Assembly: GCA_910574285.1 (NCBI GenBank) | Contig: CAJTAL010000008.1 | Span: 62,001-126,000 of the forward strand | Length of the DNA stretch: 64,000 bases | Direction of reading: 5' to 3' | DNA from: Lachnospiraceae bacterium | GTDB taxonomy: Bacteria; Bacillota; Clostridia; Lachnospirales; Lachnospiraceae | Shown here: positions 1-8,925 of the stretch, piece after piece | How positions within the stretch are numbered: position 1 is the first letter of the stretch | Layout of the letters: each line of letters begins with the position of its first letter | Translations under genes and position numbers: made by a program | The notes under the pieces: generated by a model | The model's input: only the letters and a program-made list of their open reading frames with translations | The model's database searches: none | Told to the model about the DNA's origin: nothing

Positions 1-2
1 TG

Positions 3-365
3 TCGGAGCTGGTACGGGGCTTCCATTTTGAGGAGTATACGGATGTCCTGTTAAGAGAACTGTCAACCGGAAACCGAAAAAAGGCATTTCTGATCACGGC
101 GTTTGCCCTGAGACCCAGACTGCTTCTTTTGGATGAACCGGTCAATGGCCTGGATTTCCAGAGCACGGAATATCTGTATCAGCAGATTTTGGGATATAAG
201 AAGTATGGAATCGTCCTGTTTTCCTCTCATATCTTAGAGAGCATCACACTGACCTCTGACCGGGTATTTGTCCTAGAGGAGGGGAAGATCCGGCGGACAT
301 TTGAACACGGGCAGATCAATGCCGAAGAGATCAGGGAGGCTCTGCATGATGAAAATGACAGGTAA
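3..365 (+). CDS. ABC transporter ATP-binding protein, C-terminal part (5' end outside window)
   Basis: The frame is open from the left edge to the TAA at 363-365. It shows an ABC signature variant (LSTGN), then Walker B (LLLLDEPVNGLD) and a switch-like region (FSSHILES), so this is the C-terminal half of an ABC ATPase; the Walker A part lies outside the window. It probably energises the membrane protein encoded next, whose start overlaps the end of this gene by 20 bases. The subfamily looks like the ABC-2/bacteriocin-type exporters, by inference from the one-ATPase-plus-one-permease layout. The substrate cannot be read from the sequence. Confidence 0.85.
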   Translation, partial: SELVRGFHFEEYTDVLLRELSTGNRKKAFLITAFALRPRLLLLDEPVNGLDFQSTEYLYQQILGYKKYGIVLFSSHILESITLTSDRVFVLEEGKIRRTFEHGQINAEEIREALHDENDR

Positions 366-1566
366 AGCCTTTGCTAAGAAGCTGTTTGGGGCAAGATATG
401 AGCGGCTGCCCAGGACGCTTTTGATTGATGTTATTGTATTCTGGGGGCTGTATATTGCCGGCTTTCAGGTGCAGATTGCACCGTCTGTCCGAATCCTGAT
501 GATAAGCGCTTTTACCGCAGGCGTGATGTGGCAGGCCCTTTCTTCCGGAGATAATATTACTGAACTCAGGCATATGCTGATGCTGCCGCACAGGAACCGG
601 GAGTTTGTCTTTTCCTATGTGGTCGCGCTGGGAGCTTATGCGGTTCTGACAAAGACAGGGCTGCTTTTTGCGGTTGTACTGGCTGTGTCTGTCTGGAAGC
701 CGATAGAGATCGTGAGAATGCTGATCTGTATGATCCATGCGGTTCTTATGGCTGCAGCCGTTTACTCCCTGAGAAAATACTGGTATGCGGGCGGCATCTG
801 GACTGCCGCCATAGTGGCTGTTATTCTATTTTTAGGAAGCAGAGCATGGTTTAGCCTCTTACTATTTGTGAATGGGATGTTCGCCGCCCTGATTTTGTGG
901 CGGGCTGACGGATATGCTTTTTATCAGTGGGAGAGTAAGAAGAAACGTACCATCCGGCAGAAGAAGGCAGCCCTTTGGCGGTATTTTTTCCGCTATCTGA
1001 GCTGCCATAAAAATTATCTTCTCAATACTGCTGTGATGTGGTGCGTAGCCCTTGTACTGCCGTATTTCCTAAGAGGAATGGCGGGCATGTCCGTTATCCC
1101 GGTGGGCTTTGCGATTCTGTCCTTAAATACACCCATCTGTATCATGCTGTCCTGTGACCGTGATCTGGAGCAGGCGGTTCGTTTCCTGCCCGGACAGAAA
1201 CGGCGCTTTTGCATTCCGTACTGCCTGTTCATATTCTTGTGTAATATGACCGCAGATGTGATATTCCTCTTAAGCTGGCAGATACAAAACGGCGGCGTCA
1301 CTGTCCTTATGATTTTCGGAGCTGTTTTCTTTGCCCTGCAGAGCGCAGAGCTGTCTGTGCTTCTGGAATGGTTTTATCCCATCCGGGACTGGAAGATTGA
1401 AAGCGACCTGTGGCATCATCCGCGGAAATATGTGGTTCCGGTGGTGATGTTGCTGCTTGCGGGAGCCGCCTCTGCCTGGCCGGTGTTACTGCCTGTCCTG
1501 CCATGTGTACTGGTTTTAGAAACCGTAGTTTTACTTTTTACTCCCGCGAAGCAACGAGCCAAGTAG
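346..1566 (+). CDS. ABC exporter permease-like integral membrane protein
   Basis: About 406 residues when started at the ATG at 346, which has AGGGAGG 6-7 bases upstream; the longer TTG-initiated frame from 301 has no such site. The protein is strongly hydrophobic with many predicted membrane segments, and basic loops around residues 195-215 (KKKRTIRQKK) suggest a cytoplasmic linker between two helical bundles. It overlaps the upstream ATPase gene, so the two are likely translationally coupled and form one transporter. No sequence motif identifies the cargo. I do not recognise a named family beyond ABC-2-like permeases. Confidence 0.7.
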   Translation: MMKMTGKAFAKKLFGARYERLPRTLLIDVIVFWGLYIAGFQVQIAPSVRILMISAFTAGVMWQALSSGDNITELRHMLMLPHRNREFVFSYVVALGAYAVLTKTGLLFAVVLAVSVWKPIEIVRMLICMIHAVLMAAAVYSLRKYWYAGGIWTAAIVAVILFLGSRAWFSLLLFVNGMFAALILWRADGYAFYQWESKKKRTIRQKKAALWRYFFRYLSCHKNYLLNTAVMWCVALVLPYFLRGMAGMSVIPVGFAILSLNTPICIMLSCDRDLEQAVRFLPGQKRRFCIPYCLFIFLCNMTADVIFLLSWQIQNGGVTVLMIFGAVFFALQSAELSVLLEWFYPIRDWKIESDLWHHPRKYVVPVVMLLLAGAASAWPVLLPVLPCVLVLETVVLLFTPAKQRAK

Positions 1567-1622
1567 TCATGCTTGTATGGATATTTGGCGACTGTCGCGG
1601 GGTCTTTGACTGCTGGAGGTAA

Positions 1623-2286
1623 ATGAAATTGGAAGTATTGAGAGCTGAGAACATTTCAAAAATATACTGTCAAAATGCGGTATCATTGCAGGCGCTGCGC
1701 GGTGTATCGGTGACGATTCAAAAAGGGGAATTTGTCGCTGTACTGGGGAGAAGCGGTTCGGGAAAATCAACTCTTTTGAATATTCTTGCCGGTCTGGACA
1801 AACCTTCAGAGGGAAAGGTCTGTATTGAAGGTACGGATATTTTTCATCTAAGCGAAGAGAAAAGGACGTTTCTTCGGCGGAAAAAAAATAGGATTTGTAT
1901 TCCAGGCATATGAATTACTGCACTCACTGACTGTCATTGAAAATATCCGGCTGCCAGAGCTTACTAAAAATGCGGAGTACGTAGAGGAGCTTCTTGACGC
2001 GCTTAAAATCAGGCAATATGAAAAATCTTATCCGGATCAATTATCAGGAGGGGAACAGCAGAGGACGGCCATTGCAAGGGCGCTGGTCAACCATCCGCCC
2101 ATTCTTTTTGCGGATGAACCCACCGGAAATCTTGACTCCAGGACGGAGAGGGTTGTCATAGATTTATTGAAAAATCTGGCGGCAAAGTATGAAACCAGTA
2201 TCCTGTTAGTCACGCATAATGAAGAGCTTGTAAGAGATGCAGACCGTGTGATTCGCTTAGAGGACGGTGAAATTGTCAATGGATAG
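1623..2286 (+). pseudogene. ABC transporter ATPase (LolD/MacB type), frameshifted in an A8 run
   Basis: The first part (1623-1880) encodes an intact Walker A (GRSGSGKST). At the eight A residues 1881-1888 the frame breaks and runs to a stop at 1913. Skipping one A restores a typical sequence in the other frame: IGFVFQAYELLHSLTVIENI, then LSGGEQQR, Walker B ILFADEPTGNLD and LLVTHNEEL, ending with TAG at 2284-2286. Without the extra A it would be a normal ~220-residue ATPase for the FtsX-type permease that follows and overlaps it. Causes could be a real inactivating indel, slippage-prone expression, or a sequencing error in the homopolymer. GGAGG sits 3 bases before the ATG; a TTG at 1629 is better spaced. 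Confidence 0.8.
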
Positions 2287-4648
2287 AAAGAAAATCTTAT
2301 CTGTAGTGAGAGGATATCTTTTCAGAGAGAAAACCAATACTGTCCTGACAGGCCTGTTTCTCTCCTTTGTTACGGTATTTCTTCTGATCGGGAATCAGCT
2401 ATTTGCAAATGTCCGGATGGCAGACAGATTGAATGCAGAAGCCTTGGAGGGACGGCAGCATGTGACATATTCTGATATTTCAGAGCCAGAGTTTCAGAAG
2501 ATAAAAGCCTGTGATTTCGTCGCGGATGCCGGAATGAGCTTCCATCTGGGACAGACGGAGGATGGGACGGCATTTGAATACATAGATGAAAGTTACCGGG
2601 ATCTGGGAGCAGCCGTAGCAGAGGCGAATATAAAGCAGGCCATAGAGGGGCAGTGGGCGCAAAAAGAAGAGGAAGCCATATTTACGAAAAATTATATGGA
2701 AAAATACGGGCTGGAATTAGGGGATACGGTTACGGTTAATCTGACAGCTACAGACGCAGATACAGGAGATGTGACATTTCGCATACCGAATCTTACCCTT
2801 ACGGTTGTAGGAGTCATTGACAATGTGACTGGGTTTACGGACCGGAAGAACGGGTATGTCTCGGAGGCGCTTGCAAGAAAAATTCTCAGAGAGAAAAACG
2901 GGCGTGTAAACGTCGTGATCCGGTTTGCTGATGAGGAGAAAATCCCGGAAAATATTGATAAGCTGAATGCTTACTTAGGCTATGGAGAGGAAGAGGCAGA
3001 AACCTTAAAAACGCGGATCAATTATATGCTTGCGGAAGCTGTCTCGGATGGAGGAACCCTGAAAAAGCAGAATACAGTCATGAATGTTACTGTATGGCTG
3101 GTGTGTGCCCTGGTTGTGTATAACATTTTTTATAACCGCCTTTTTGAAAAGAAACGGGACTTTATTGCTCTGAGAAAAACGGGGTTTCAGACAAAGGAGC
3201 TGATGAAAATTGCCGGAATTGAATTCCTGATTCTTGTCCTGATCGGATTTGTGACAGGAATCCTGGCAGGATATTTCCTGAATCAGGCGGTATACGGCGA
3301 GATCATGAAAGCATTTGCCCATGCTTATGACGCGGAAGGACTGGTTTCACCGGAACTGTCATGGGGAAGTGTTCGGAATACGGCAGGGATGTTCCTGTTC
3401 ATTATCATACCAGGCTTGGCCGGCCTTATGCTGCAGCTTCAAAATACCATGCCAAAAGAGGTTATGCGCGGTAAAAGAAAAAATATAAGGAGGCAGGTGC
3501 TGGCGCTTCTGATTGTATCGCTTTCCGCAATCCTGATCAGCGTTCTGGGAATCCAGGATAATCACAGTGACGAAGGTATTCTTTTTGTCAAGGAATATGT
3601 TCCCGGAGATCTGCAGGTGACGGCAGGCAGCATTTATGAAAATATACAGGGCGGGGATATCCCCTCCATATCTGATTCGGTTTTTCAGGAAATGAAAGCA
3701 GCTCCGGGCGTGAGAGAGGTGCAGGATTATGAGATCAATTACGACAGGGGAATCTTCCTGTGCGAGGAAAGGGAAGAATTAAACCCAGACAGCGGAAATT
3801 ATGAGTCGATGCTTGCTATGGAGCAGGATATTGACGGAAAGAAACAGTGCTTATACAATCTGGTTTTGGCGACAACAGAGCAGATGGAGGCGCTGGTGCC
3901 GGGTTATGACGAAAAAAGAGACGACCCTGTTGCAATCATGGAACCAGAGCTTGCAAAGACACTGAATCTGGAGATTGGGGATATGTTTACCATCTATGAT
4001 GAGCAATTGGTCATAGACGGCTCGAAAGACGGATGTAAGTCTGCCCGTGTAAAGCTTCTGGATACCCGGAATATTATATTGTCGGAGAATCATATAGGGG
4101 GAAATCTGCTGATCGTAGACAGGGAGACCGCTGAGGGTTTTTCTGGCGGGTTGTACCGGCAGGTTGTCAATGTGTGGACCGAGGAGAGCGGGGAGACAGT
4201 TGCCGCATCCAATCTGGAGAGTATATCAGACACGAACGGCTATTCCTTCCGCAATGCCGGCAGACAGATACAGAAATATATTGATTCGAATCACTGCCAG
4301 AAGGTGATGCATTGGTTTTTTATTGTCATTCTTGCGGTAATCGGCCTTTTGGTCTATTTCAATACCGTATTTGCCAATCTGCTGAACAGGAGGAATGATT
4401 TTAAGATCATGCATAAGATCGGTATCCGGAAAAAAGAGATGCATTGGATGGTAATGAAAGAGGGGCTGCGCCAGGGCTGTATGGCAGCAGGAGTGGCAGT
4501 GATCGTACAGGGCATTTTGAGTATGAGCAGGCAGGAGTCTTTTTTCAGGATATTTGCGGCGACAGATGCAGGAGTGGTGACAGCATGCGTATTGTTCCCG
4601 GTTTTTATACTTTGGTATGTGTTTCAAAAGAAGATGGCAGCTTTTTAA
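2279..4648 (+). CDS. FtsX/MacB-type ABC transporter permease
   Basis: About 789 residues. There is one N-terminal membrane segment (residues ~15-40), a large extracytoplasmic domain (~45-260), three membrane segments (~270-420), a second extracytoplasmic domain, and three C-terminal segments. This duplicated FtsX-like layout is typical of peptide, lantibiotic or lipid-handling MacB/Bce/Vir-type permeases. The ATG at 2279 overlaps the end of the ATPase frame by 8 bases; a GTG at 2267 is an alternative start. Because the partner ATPase is frameshifted, the transporter may be inactive in this strain. Substrate unknown. Confidence 0.8.
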   Translation: MDRKKILSVVRGYLFREKTNTVLTGLFLSFVTVFLLIGNQLFANVRMADRLNAEALEGRQHVTYSDISEPEFQKIKACDFVADAGMSFHLGQTEDGTAFEYIDESYRDLGAAVAEANIKQAIEGQWAQKEEEAIFTKNYMEKYGLELGDTVTVNLTATDADTGDVTFRIPNLTLTVVGVIDNVTGFTDRKNGYVSEALARKILREKNGRVNVVIRFADEEKIPENIDKLNAYLGYGEEEAETLKTRINYMLAEAVSDGGTLKKQNTVMNVTVWLVCALVVYNIFYNRLFEKKRDFIALRKTGFQTKELMKIAGIEFLILVLIGFVTGILAGYFLNQAVYGEIMKAFAHAYDAEGLVSPELSWGSVRNTAGMFLFIIIPGLAGLMLQLQNTMPKEVMRGKRKNIRRQVLALLIVSLSAILISVLGIQDNHSDEGILFVKEYVPGDLQVTAGSIYENIQGGDIPSISDSVFQEMKAAPGVREVQDYEINYDRGIFLCEEREELNPDSGNYESMLAMEQDIDGKKQCLYNLVLATTEQMEALVPGYDEKRDDPVAIMEPELAKTLNLEIGDMFTIYDEQLVIDGSKDGCKSARVKLLDTRNIILSENHIGGNLLIVDRETAEGFSGGLYRQVVNVWTEESGETVAASNLESISDTNGYSFRNAGRQIQKYIDSNHCQKVMHWFFIVILAVIGLLVYFNTVFANLLNRRNDFKIMHKIGIRKKEMHWMVMKEGLRQGCMAAGVAVIVQGILSMSRQESFFRIFAATDAGVVTACVLFPVFILWYVFQKKMAAF

Positions 4649-4724
4649 TATGTTGAAGAATCCGTGCAAAATATATATGTGGTATCTGTGGAGACTTGGA
4701 ACAGATATCACTTTTTTAATATAT

Positions 4725-4913
4725 TTACTTTCTAATCTTCCAGTAACATTCCCGCATGATAGAATCCGTCTGGGAAAGATCGAGATACCAGAACTGCACG
4801 ATATAATCCCAGGTGCTTTTTGGAAGCACAAAGGGATCAGGATAAAATTTAAGAAACTGGGATACGAAAGTATCCTGATAGGCGGCATGGCCGCCGGGAT
4901 TTGTAGGTAACAA
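4725..4913 (-). pseudogene. Truncated transposase N-terminus (remnant)
   Basis: The reverse strand has GGAGG followed after 8 bases by TTG at 4913 and a short frame with the stretch FYPDPFVLPKSTWDYI and then WYLDLSQTD. I recognise this tentatively as the start of a DDE transposase family common in clostridia; it stops after ~63 residues, far short of a transposase. The surrounding 4649-5067 has no other gene I can support. The decayed GH3 fragment follows directly, so this looks like a scar of insertion and deletion. The family assignment rests on memory of the motif only. Confidence 0.45.
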
Positions 4914-5067
4914 AGAAATCGCCTCCAGTCGATTGAAATAAAATATAATCAATCGGCTTCGCCACAAATTTTGAGCGATTTGTCAAGTGTTTTTACAAAA
5001 AAAGTGGGTGATTTTTTTGCGATAGGGGTCTGAAAGCCTTATAAAATCAAGGCTGAAGATTCCGAGA

Positions 5068-5622
5068 AGTTATTATACTGGAATGGAGGGCGGAAGGGCG
5101 CTCGCGGAGGTGCTGTTTGGCAGGACGAATCCGTCAGGGAAGCTGCCAGAGAGCTTTTACAAGACCCATACGGATTGTTCGGCACATGCATGGGGGAATT
5201 TTGGAGAAAAGGAAACGGCAGACTATGCGGAGGGAGTCTTTGTGGGATACCGTTATCTGGAAAGCTATCATGTGGAACCGGAATTCTGCTTTGGCCATGG
5301 ACTGTCCTATACTTCTTTCGAGTACGAGTCGGCAGAACTGATAAAAGAGGACGGCAAGGTATATGTGGAATGTCAGATTGCCAATACCGGGGAGATGGAT
5401 GGTAAAGAGACCGTCCAGATTTATCTGGGGCCAAAGGAGCGGACGGAAAGCGAGCCGGTACGGCAGTTAAAGGGATTTGAGAAAGTCTTTTTGAAGTCCG
5501 AGGAGAAAAAGAAACTTCGGATTGAGATTGAAGATTATTCCGAAAATAGGAATGTCTGGGCGGGAAGTTCCCTGAAGGATTTAAGAATGTGTGCAGAAAA
5601 GAAAGGATATGAAACGATATGA
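5068..5622 (+). pseudogene. Beta-glucosidase (GH3), C-terminal fragment
   Basis: The frame begins abruptly with SYYTGMEGGRALAEVLFG, which matches the end of the GH3 C-terminal (alpha/beta) domain, and continues through a fibronectin III-like domain (EVFVGYRY-like segment, FGHGLSYTSF, then a beta-rich tail to residue ~170). Whole GH3 enzymes are ~700-900 residues, so roughly three quarters of the gene, including the nucleophile Asp region, is missing. No ribosome site precedes ATG 5083. It lies just upstream of an intact GH42 gene, so the two were probably one glycoside-use cluster before deletion. Bases 5623-5813 hold only broken frames. Confidence 0.8.
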
Positions 5623-5813
5623 AGATTCAAAGTATAACGGACAGCACCCTGCTCTGCTGGTGATGAAGGATTCCGGTGTCATCGTGCTGCCAAAGAGGAC
5701 GAACACAGAACGGGATTTTGTCTCGGGAAAAATTTGCTGGAGTTTTGTTCTGCAAAAAGATTTGCTGACGGTTACTTGCTGTACAGTGTGAATGGGAGTT
5801 AAGGAGAAAAAGT

Positions 5814-7847
5814 ATGGCTTATGGAAAAAATATAGACAGGATTCTTTATGGAGGCGACTACAACCCGGAGCAATGGCCGGAGGAAGTGTGGGAGGAAGAT
5901 ATACGATTAATAAAAAAAGCTCACATCAATATCGTAACGCTCAATACATTTAGCTGGGCAGCATTACAGCCTTCAGAAAGCAGCTACTGTTTTGAAAAAT
6001 TAGATACTATTATGGATTTTGTAAGAAAAAACGGATTAAAGGTATGCATGGCGACTTCGACAGGAGCACACCCGGCATGGATGGCAAGAAAGCATCCGGA
6101 CATTCTGCGTACTGATTTTAACGGAATAAAAAGAAAATTCGGAGGCCGCCATAATTCATGCCCCAATAGCCCGTCTTACCGAAAATATGCAGAAAGGTTA
6201 GCGGGAATGCTTGCAAAAAGATATAAGGATTATGAAAATATTGTAGCCTGGCATATCTCGAATGAATTTGGCGGAGAATGTTATTGTGAGAATTGTGAAC
6301 GGGCTTTCCGAAAATGGCTGAAGAAAAGATTTGGAACAGTGGAAGAAATGAACCGGGTGTTCCATACATCGTTTTGGGGACATACCTTTTATGACTGGGA
6401 CGAAGTGGTGCTGCCCAACCTTCAAAGTGAACATTTTCTGGCTGACGGCGAAGACAGAACCATATTTCAGGGAATTTCACTGGAATACCGAAGATTTATG
6501 TCTGAAAGCATGCGGGAGTGTTTCCGGCTGGAATATCGGGAGATTAAAAAAGAAATGCCGGATGTTCCAGTTACGACGAATCTTATGGGATTATATAAAC
6601 CATTGGATTATCAGAAGTGGGCGAAGGACATGGATTTTATCTCATGGGACAGTTATCCGGAACCGGGAGATACTCCTGCAGAGACAGCGTTACAGCATGA
6701 TTTGATGCGGGGAATAAAAAAGCAGGAATCTTTTGTGCTTATGGAGCAGACGCCCAGTGTAACTAACTGGCAGCCATATAATCGGTTAAAACGTCCAGGA
6801 GAGATGAGGCTTTTGAGTTATCAGGCTGTGGCACATGGGGCAGATGCAATCCAGTTTTTTCAGATACGGCAGTCAATCGGGGCGTGTGAGAAATTTCATG
6901 GAGCCGTCATCAGTCATGCCGGCAGGGATGATACAAGGGTATTTCAGGAAGTGGAACAGCTTGGGCGGGAATTAGAGCAATTGGGCGATATGTTTTTGGA
7001 AGGGCGTACACCGGCAGAGGTGGCTATATTTTTTGACTGGGATAACTGGTGGGCGTTGGAATATTCTGCCGGGCCGAGCATCCGTATGAAATATTTAGAT
7101 GCAGTCAAGGATTATTATACAGCAGCATATGAATCAAATGTTCCTGTTGATATGATAGGTATGGAAGATGAGTTTGATTCTTATAAGGTCGTCATCGCGC
7201 CGCTGCTTTATATGACGAAGCCTGGGATTGATAAGAAAATCCGAAAATTTGTGAAAGGTGGAGGCATATTTGTCACCACATATTTCAGCGGGATTGTAGA
7301 TGAACATGATCTGGTTATTCAGGGGGGATATCCCGGAAAGCTGAGGGATATCCTTGGAATCTGGGTGGAAGAAAATGATGCGCTTCCTGAAGGAGAAGAA
7401 AACAGCTTTATTTATAAAGGAAATCTGTATCCGGCGGAAATAATATGCGATTTAATGCATCTGGAAGATGCGGAAGCATTAAGCGTTTACGAAAAGGACT
7501 TTTACCAAGAGATGCCGGTCATTACGAAAAACAGATTAGGGCGGGGATGTGCCCATTATGTGGGGACACGCTCAAACAGCGAATTTTATCATAAATTTAT
7601 GGAGGATATTTTTACAGAAGCAAAGATTGAAGGGACTATGTCCACTGCGAAGGGAGTAGAAGCAACAATACGAGTCAGAGGCGACAAAGAAGTTCTCTTT
7701 TTAATGAACCATAATAAAGATGGTGAGAGGGTAACTTTAAATGATGCTTATAGAGATTTGCTGAATGATAAGGAGTATCCGGCAGGAAATTCTATAGATA
7801 TAGGGGGAAAAGGGGTATTTGTGCTGTTGAGACAGATGAAAATATAG
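5814..7847 (+). CDS. Beta-galactosidase, glycoside hydrolase family 42
   Basis: 677 residues, full length for GH42, with AAGGAG 7 bases before the ATG. The N-terminal TIM barrel holds the acid/base Glu151 (HISNEFGG) and the nucleophile Glu311 (VLMEQTPSVTNW). Cys116, Cys156, Cys158 and Cys161 match the zinc-binding set known for the family. Then come the trimerisation domain (Rossmann-like, ~390-600) and a short beta C-terminal domain. It has no signal peptide, so it acts in the cytoplasm on short galactosides after import. It stands alone beside a GH3 remnant; its transporter is not adjacent. A hairpin at 7935-7966 may end the transcript. Confidence 0.93.
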   Translation: MAYGKNIDRILYGGDYNPEQWPEEVWEEDIRLIKKAHINIVTLNTFSWAALQPSESSYCFEKLDTIMDFVRKNGLKVCMATSTGAHPAWMARKHPDILRTDFNGIKRKFGGRHNSCPNSPSYRKYAERLAGMLAKRYKDYENIVAWHISNEFGGECYCENCERAFRKWLKKRFGTVEEMNRVFHTSFWGHTFYDWDEVVLPNLQSEHFLADGEDRTIFQGISLEYRRFMSESMRECFRLEYREIKKEMPDVPVTTNLMGLYKPLDYQKWAKDMDFISWDSYPEPGDTPAETALQHDLMRGIKKQESFVLMEQTPSVTNWQPYNRLKRPGEMRLLSYQAVAHGADAIQFFQIRQSIGACEKFHGAVISHAGRDDTRVFQEVEQLGRELEQLGDMFLEGRTPAEVAIFFDWDNWWALEYSAGPSIRMKYLDAVKDYYTAAYESNVPVDMIGMEDEFDSYKVVIAPLLYMTKPGIDKKIRKFVKGGGIFVTTYFSGIVDEHDLVIQGGYPGKLRDILGIWVEENDALPEGEENSFIYKGNLYPAEIICDLMHLEDAEALSVYEKDFYQEMPVITKNRLGRGCAHYVGTRSNSEFYHKFMEDIFTEAKIEGTMSTAKGVEATIRVRGDKEVLFLMNHNKDGERVTLNDAYRDLLNDKEYPAGNSIDIGGKGVFVLLRQMKI

Positions 7848-7934
7848 CTGACTGGTATATGGCGGTGCACTGGTTAAAGGTGTTGTGTTAGAAGACCCGC
7901 CTGTATTTTCAACACAAGGAGAAAATATAAGAAA

Positions 7935-7966
7935 ATGCTCGCCGGATTTACCAGGCGGGCATTTTT
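7935..7966 (+). terminator. Probable rho-independent terminator after GH42 gene
   Basis: ATGCTCGCC at 7935-7943 pairs with GGCGGGCAT at 7954-7962 (one G-T pair), followed by TTTTT. It lies 88 bases after the beta-galactosidase stop, and no gene lies between. Confidence 0.65.
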
Positions 7967-8101
7967 GTGATTTGTGAACAGCCACAAAATCAATTTTGCC
8001 ATCTCTGCTTTTACCGACATTGAGGTGTACCCGCGTCTGCAAAGTTCCAAATACACGATATTTTCAAGGCTGGTTTGAAAAAATAAATGTTCTTCATTCA
8101 A
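7967..8101 (-). pseudogene. Remnant of DUF4143-type AAA ATPase C-terminus, frameshifted
   Basis: On the reverse strand one frame gives LENIVYLELCRRGY. After a one-base shift the next frame gives VHLNVGKSRDGKIDFVAVHK. Together they reproduce the C-terminal nuclease-like end (LLENIVYLEL...VGK...EIDFVA) of the ATPases with a DUF4143 domain. The rest of the gene is missing, and the left end of the IS66 element lies 28 bases away. The fragment therefore appears to have been cut by deletion at the element boundary. Not expected to be functional. Confidence 0.7.
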
Positions 8102-8128
8102 TTATGTGAATGAATTCCTCCCATATAT

Positions 8129-8150
8129 GTAAGTGCCTCAAAAGATGGCG
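8129..8150 (+). repeat. IS66 left terminal inverted repeat
   Basis: 22 bases whose exact reverse complement is found at the right end. Similarity fades after the 22nd base. Confidence 0.95.
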
Positions 8151-8173
8151 TAGTGTAATTATAGATCCGACCT

Positions 8174-8198
8174 GTTATACTTGTGTACATAGTATAAC
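8174..8198. promoter_or_regulatory. Palindrome upstream of the first IS66 gene
   Basis: GTTATAC at 8174-8180 and GTATAAC at 8192-8198 form an interrupted palindrome between the left end and the first orf. AAAGGAG (8200-8206) follows directly. It could be an operator, or a structure limiting transposase expression. Confidence 0.4.
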
Positions 8199-8216
8199 GA
8201 AAGGAGTGGTAGCCTA

Positions 8217-8414
8217 GTGGGTAAAGTAAATCAGGAAGCAACGGTTTCCTTTGCGGAGGTCTCACGCCCTGTTAGATCATCCGGTCCACAGCATTCATCT
8301 CCGGCCTTTGACGGAAGATTTATGGTCTATTGCCAGGGATTGAAACTGTTCATCCCGGAAGACTTTCAGACAGAGTCCTTGCTAAAAGTACTCCGGGTGA
8401 TGAAGCAGCTATGA
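8217..8414 (+). CDS. tnpA: IS66 accessory protein (TnpA-like, 65 aa)
   Basis: A short GTG-initiated frame with AAAGGAG 10 bases upstream. Its place as the first gene of an IS66 element and its small size fit the accessory TnpA-like orf, which is needed for transposition in studied IS66 elements although its biochemical role is unclear. Its stop overlaps the tnpB start (ATGA at 8411-8414), so the two are probably translationally coupled. No HTH motif is clear by eye. The 65 residues are fewer than in many TnpA proteins, so it may be shortened. Confidence 0.75.
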   Translation: MGKVNQEATVSFAEVSRPVRSSGPQHSSPAFDGRFMVYCQGLKLFIPEDFQTESLLKVLRVMKQL

Positions 8415-8785
8415 TGAGACGCCTGGCAGAAGATGCCAGCCACATCTATCTGGCAACGGGCGCTACGGACTTCCGAAAACAGATATCCGGGCTTGTCGCA
8501 ATCGTCAGCATGCAGTTCAAACTGGATCCATTCCGGGACACATATGTCTTTATCTTTTGTAATAAGAAAAGAGATTCTATCAAGGTTTTACGATACGATA
8601 AAAACGGTTTCCTTCTTGCTACTAAGAAGCTGTTAGATGGTATGAAATTCCAATGGCCCCGTACTCCGGATGAAGTAAAACAGATATCTTTCCAACAGGT
8701 GGAATGGCTTCTGCAAGGGCTAAAGATTGAGCAGGAAAAAGCACATCATCCCGTAAAAAGAACCCTGGAGAAATCCTGTTTTTAA
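8411..8785 (+). CDS. tnpB: IS66 TnpB (Orf2-like) protein
   Basis: 124 residues from ATG 8411, overlapping the preceding gene by 4 bases. The sequence has the family landmarks IYLATGATDFRKQISGL near the N-terminus, then FCNKKRDSIKVLRYDKNGF and the C-terminal FQWPRTPD. TnpB is an IS66 accessory protein of unknown mechanism that is needed for efficient transposition. Length and motifs are complete. A frame beginning upstream at 8330 is open, but the coupled start is the natural one. Confidence 0.92.
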   Translation: MMRRLAEDASHIYLATGATDFRKQISGLVAIVSMQFKLDPFRDTYVFIFCNKKRDSIKVLRYDKNGFLLATKKLLDGMKFQWPRTPDEVKQISFQQVEWLLQGLKIEQEKAHHPVKRTLEKSCF

Positions 8786-8925
8786 GCGTGGAAATTGTGA
8801 CGATAAAAAGCCCGCAATCCCTTGAAAAATCGGCATTTTTTAGGTTTTCTATCATGCGTTTATAGTGGAAAAAATATTAAAAAATGGTATAATTACAGGA
8901 TCCTAAAACGGAAGGAAAACCACCG

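Noticed and set aside
4226-4888. 220-residue reverse-strand protein
   Set aside because: It lies opposite the real FtsX permease and lacks protein-like composition and ribosome site.
5591-5791. 66-residue protein between GH3 remnant and GH42
   Set aside because: No ribosome site, no recognisable motif, and it overlaps the end of the GH3 fragment in another frame.
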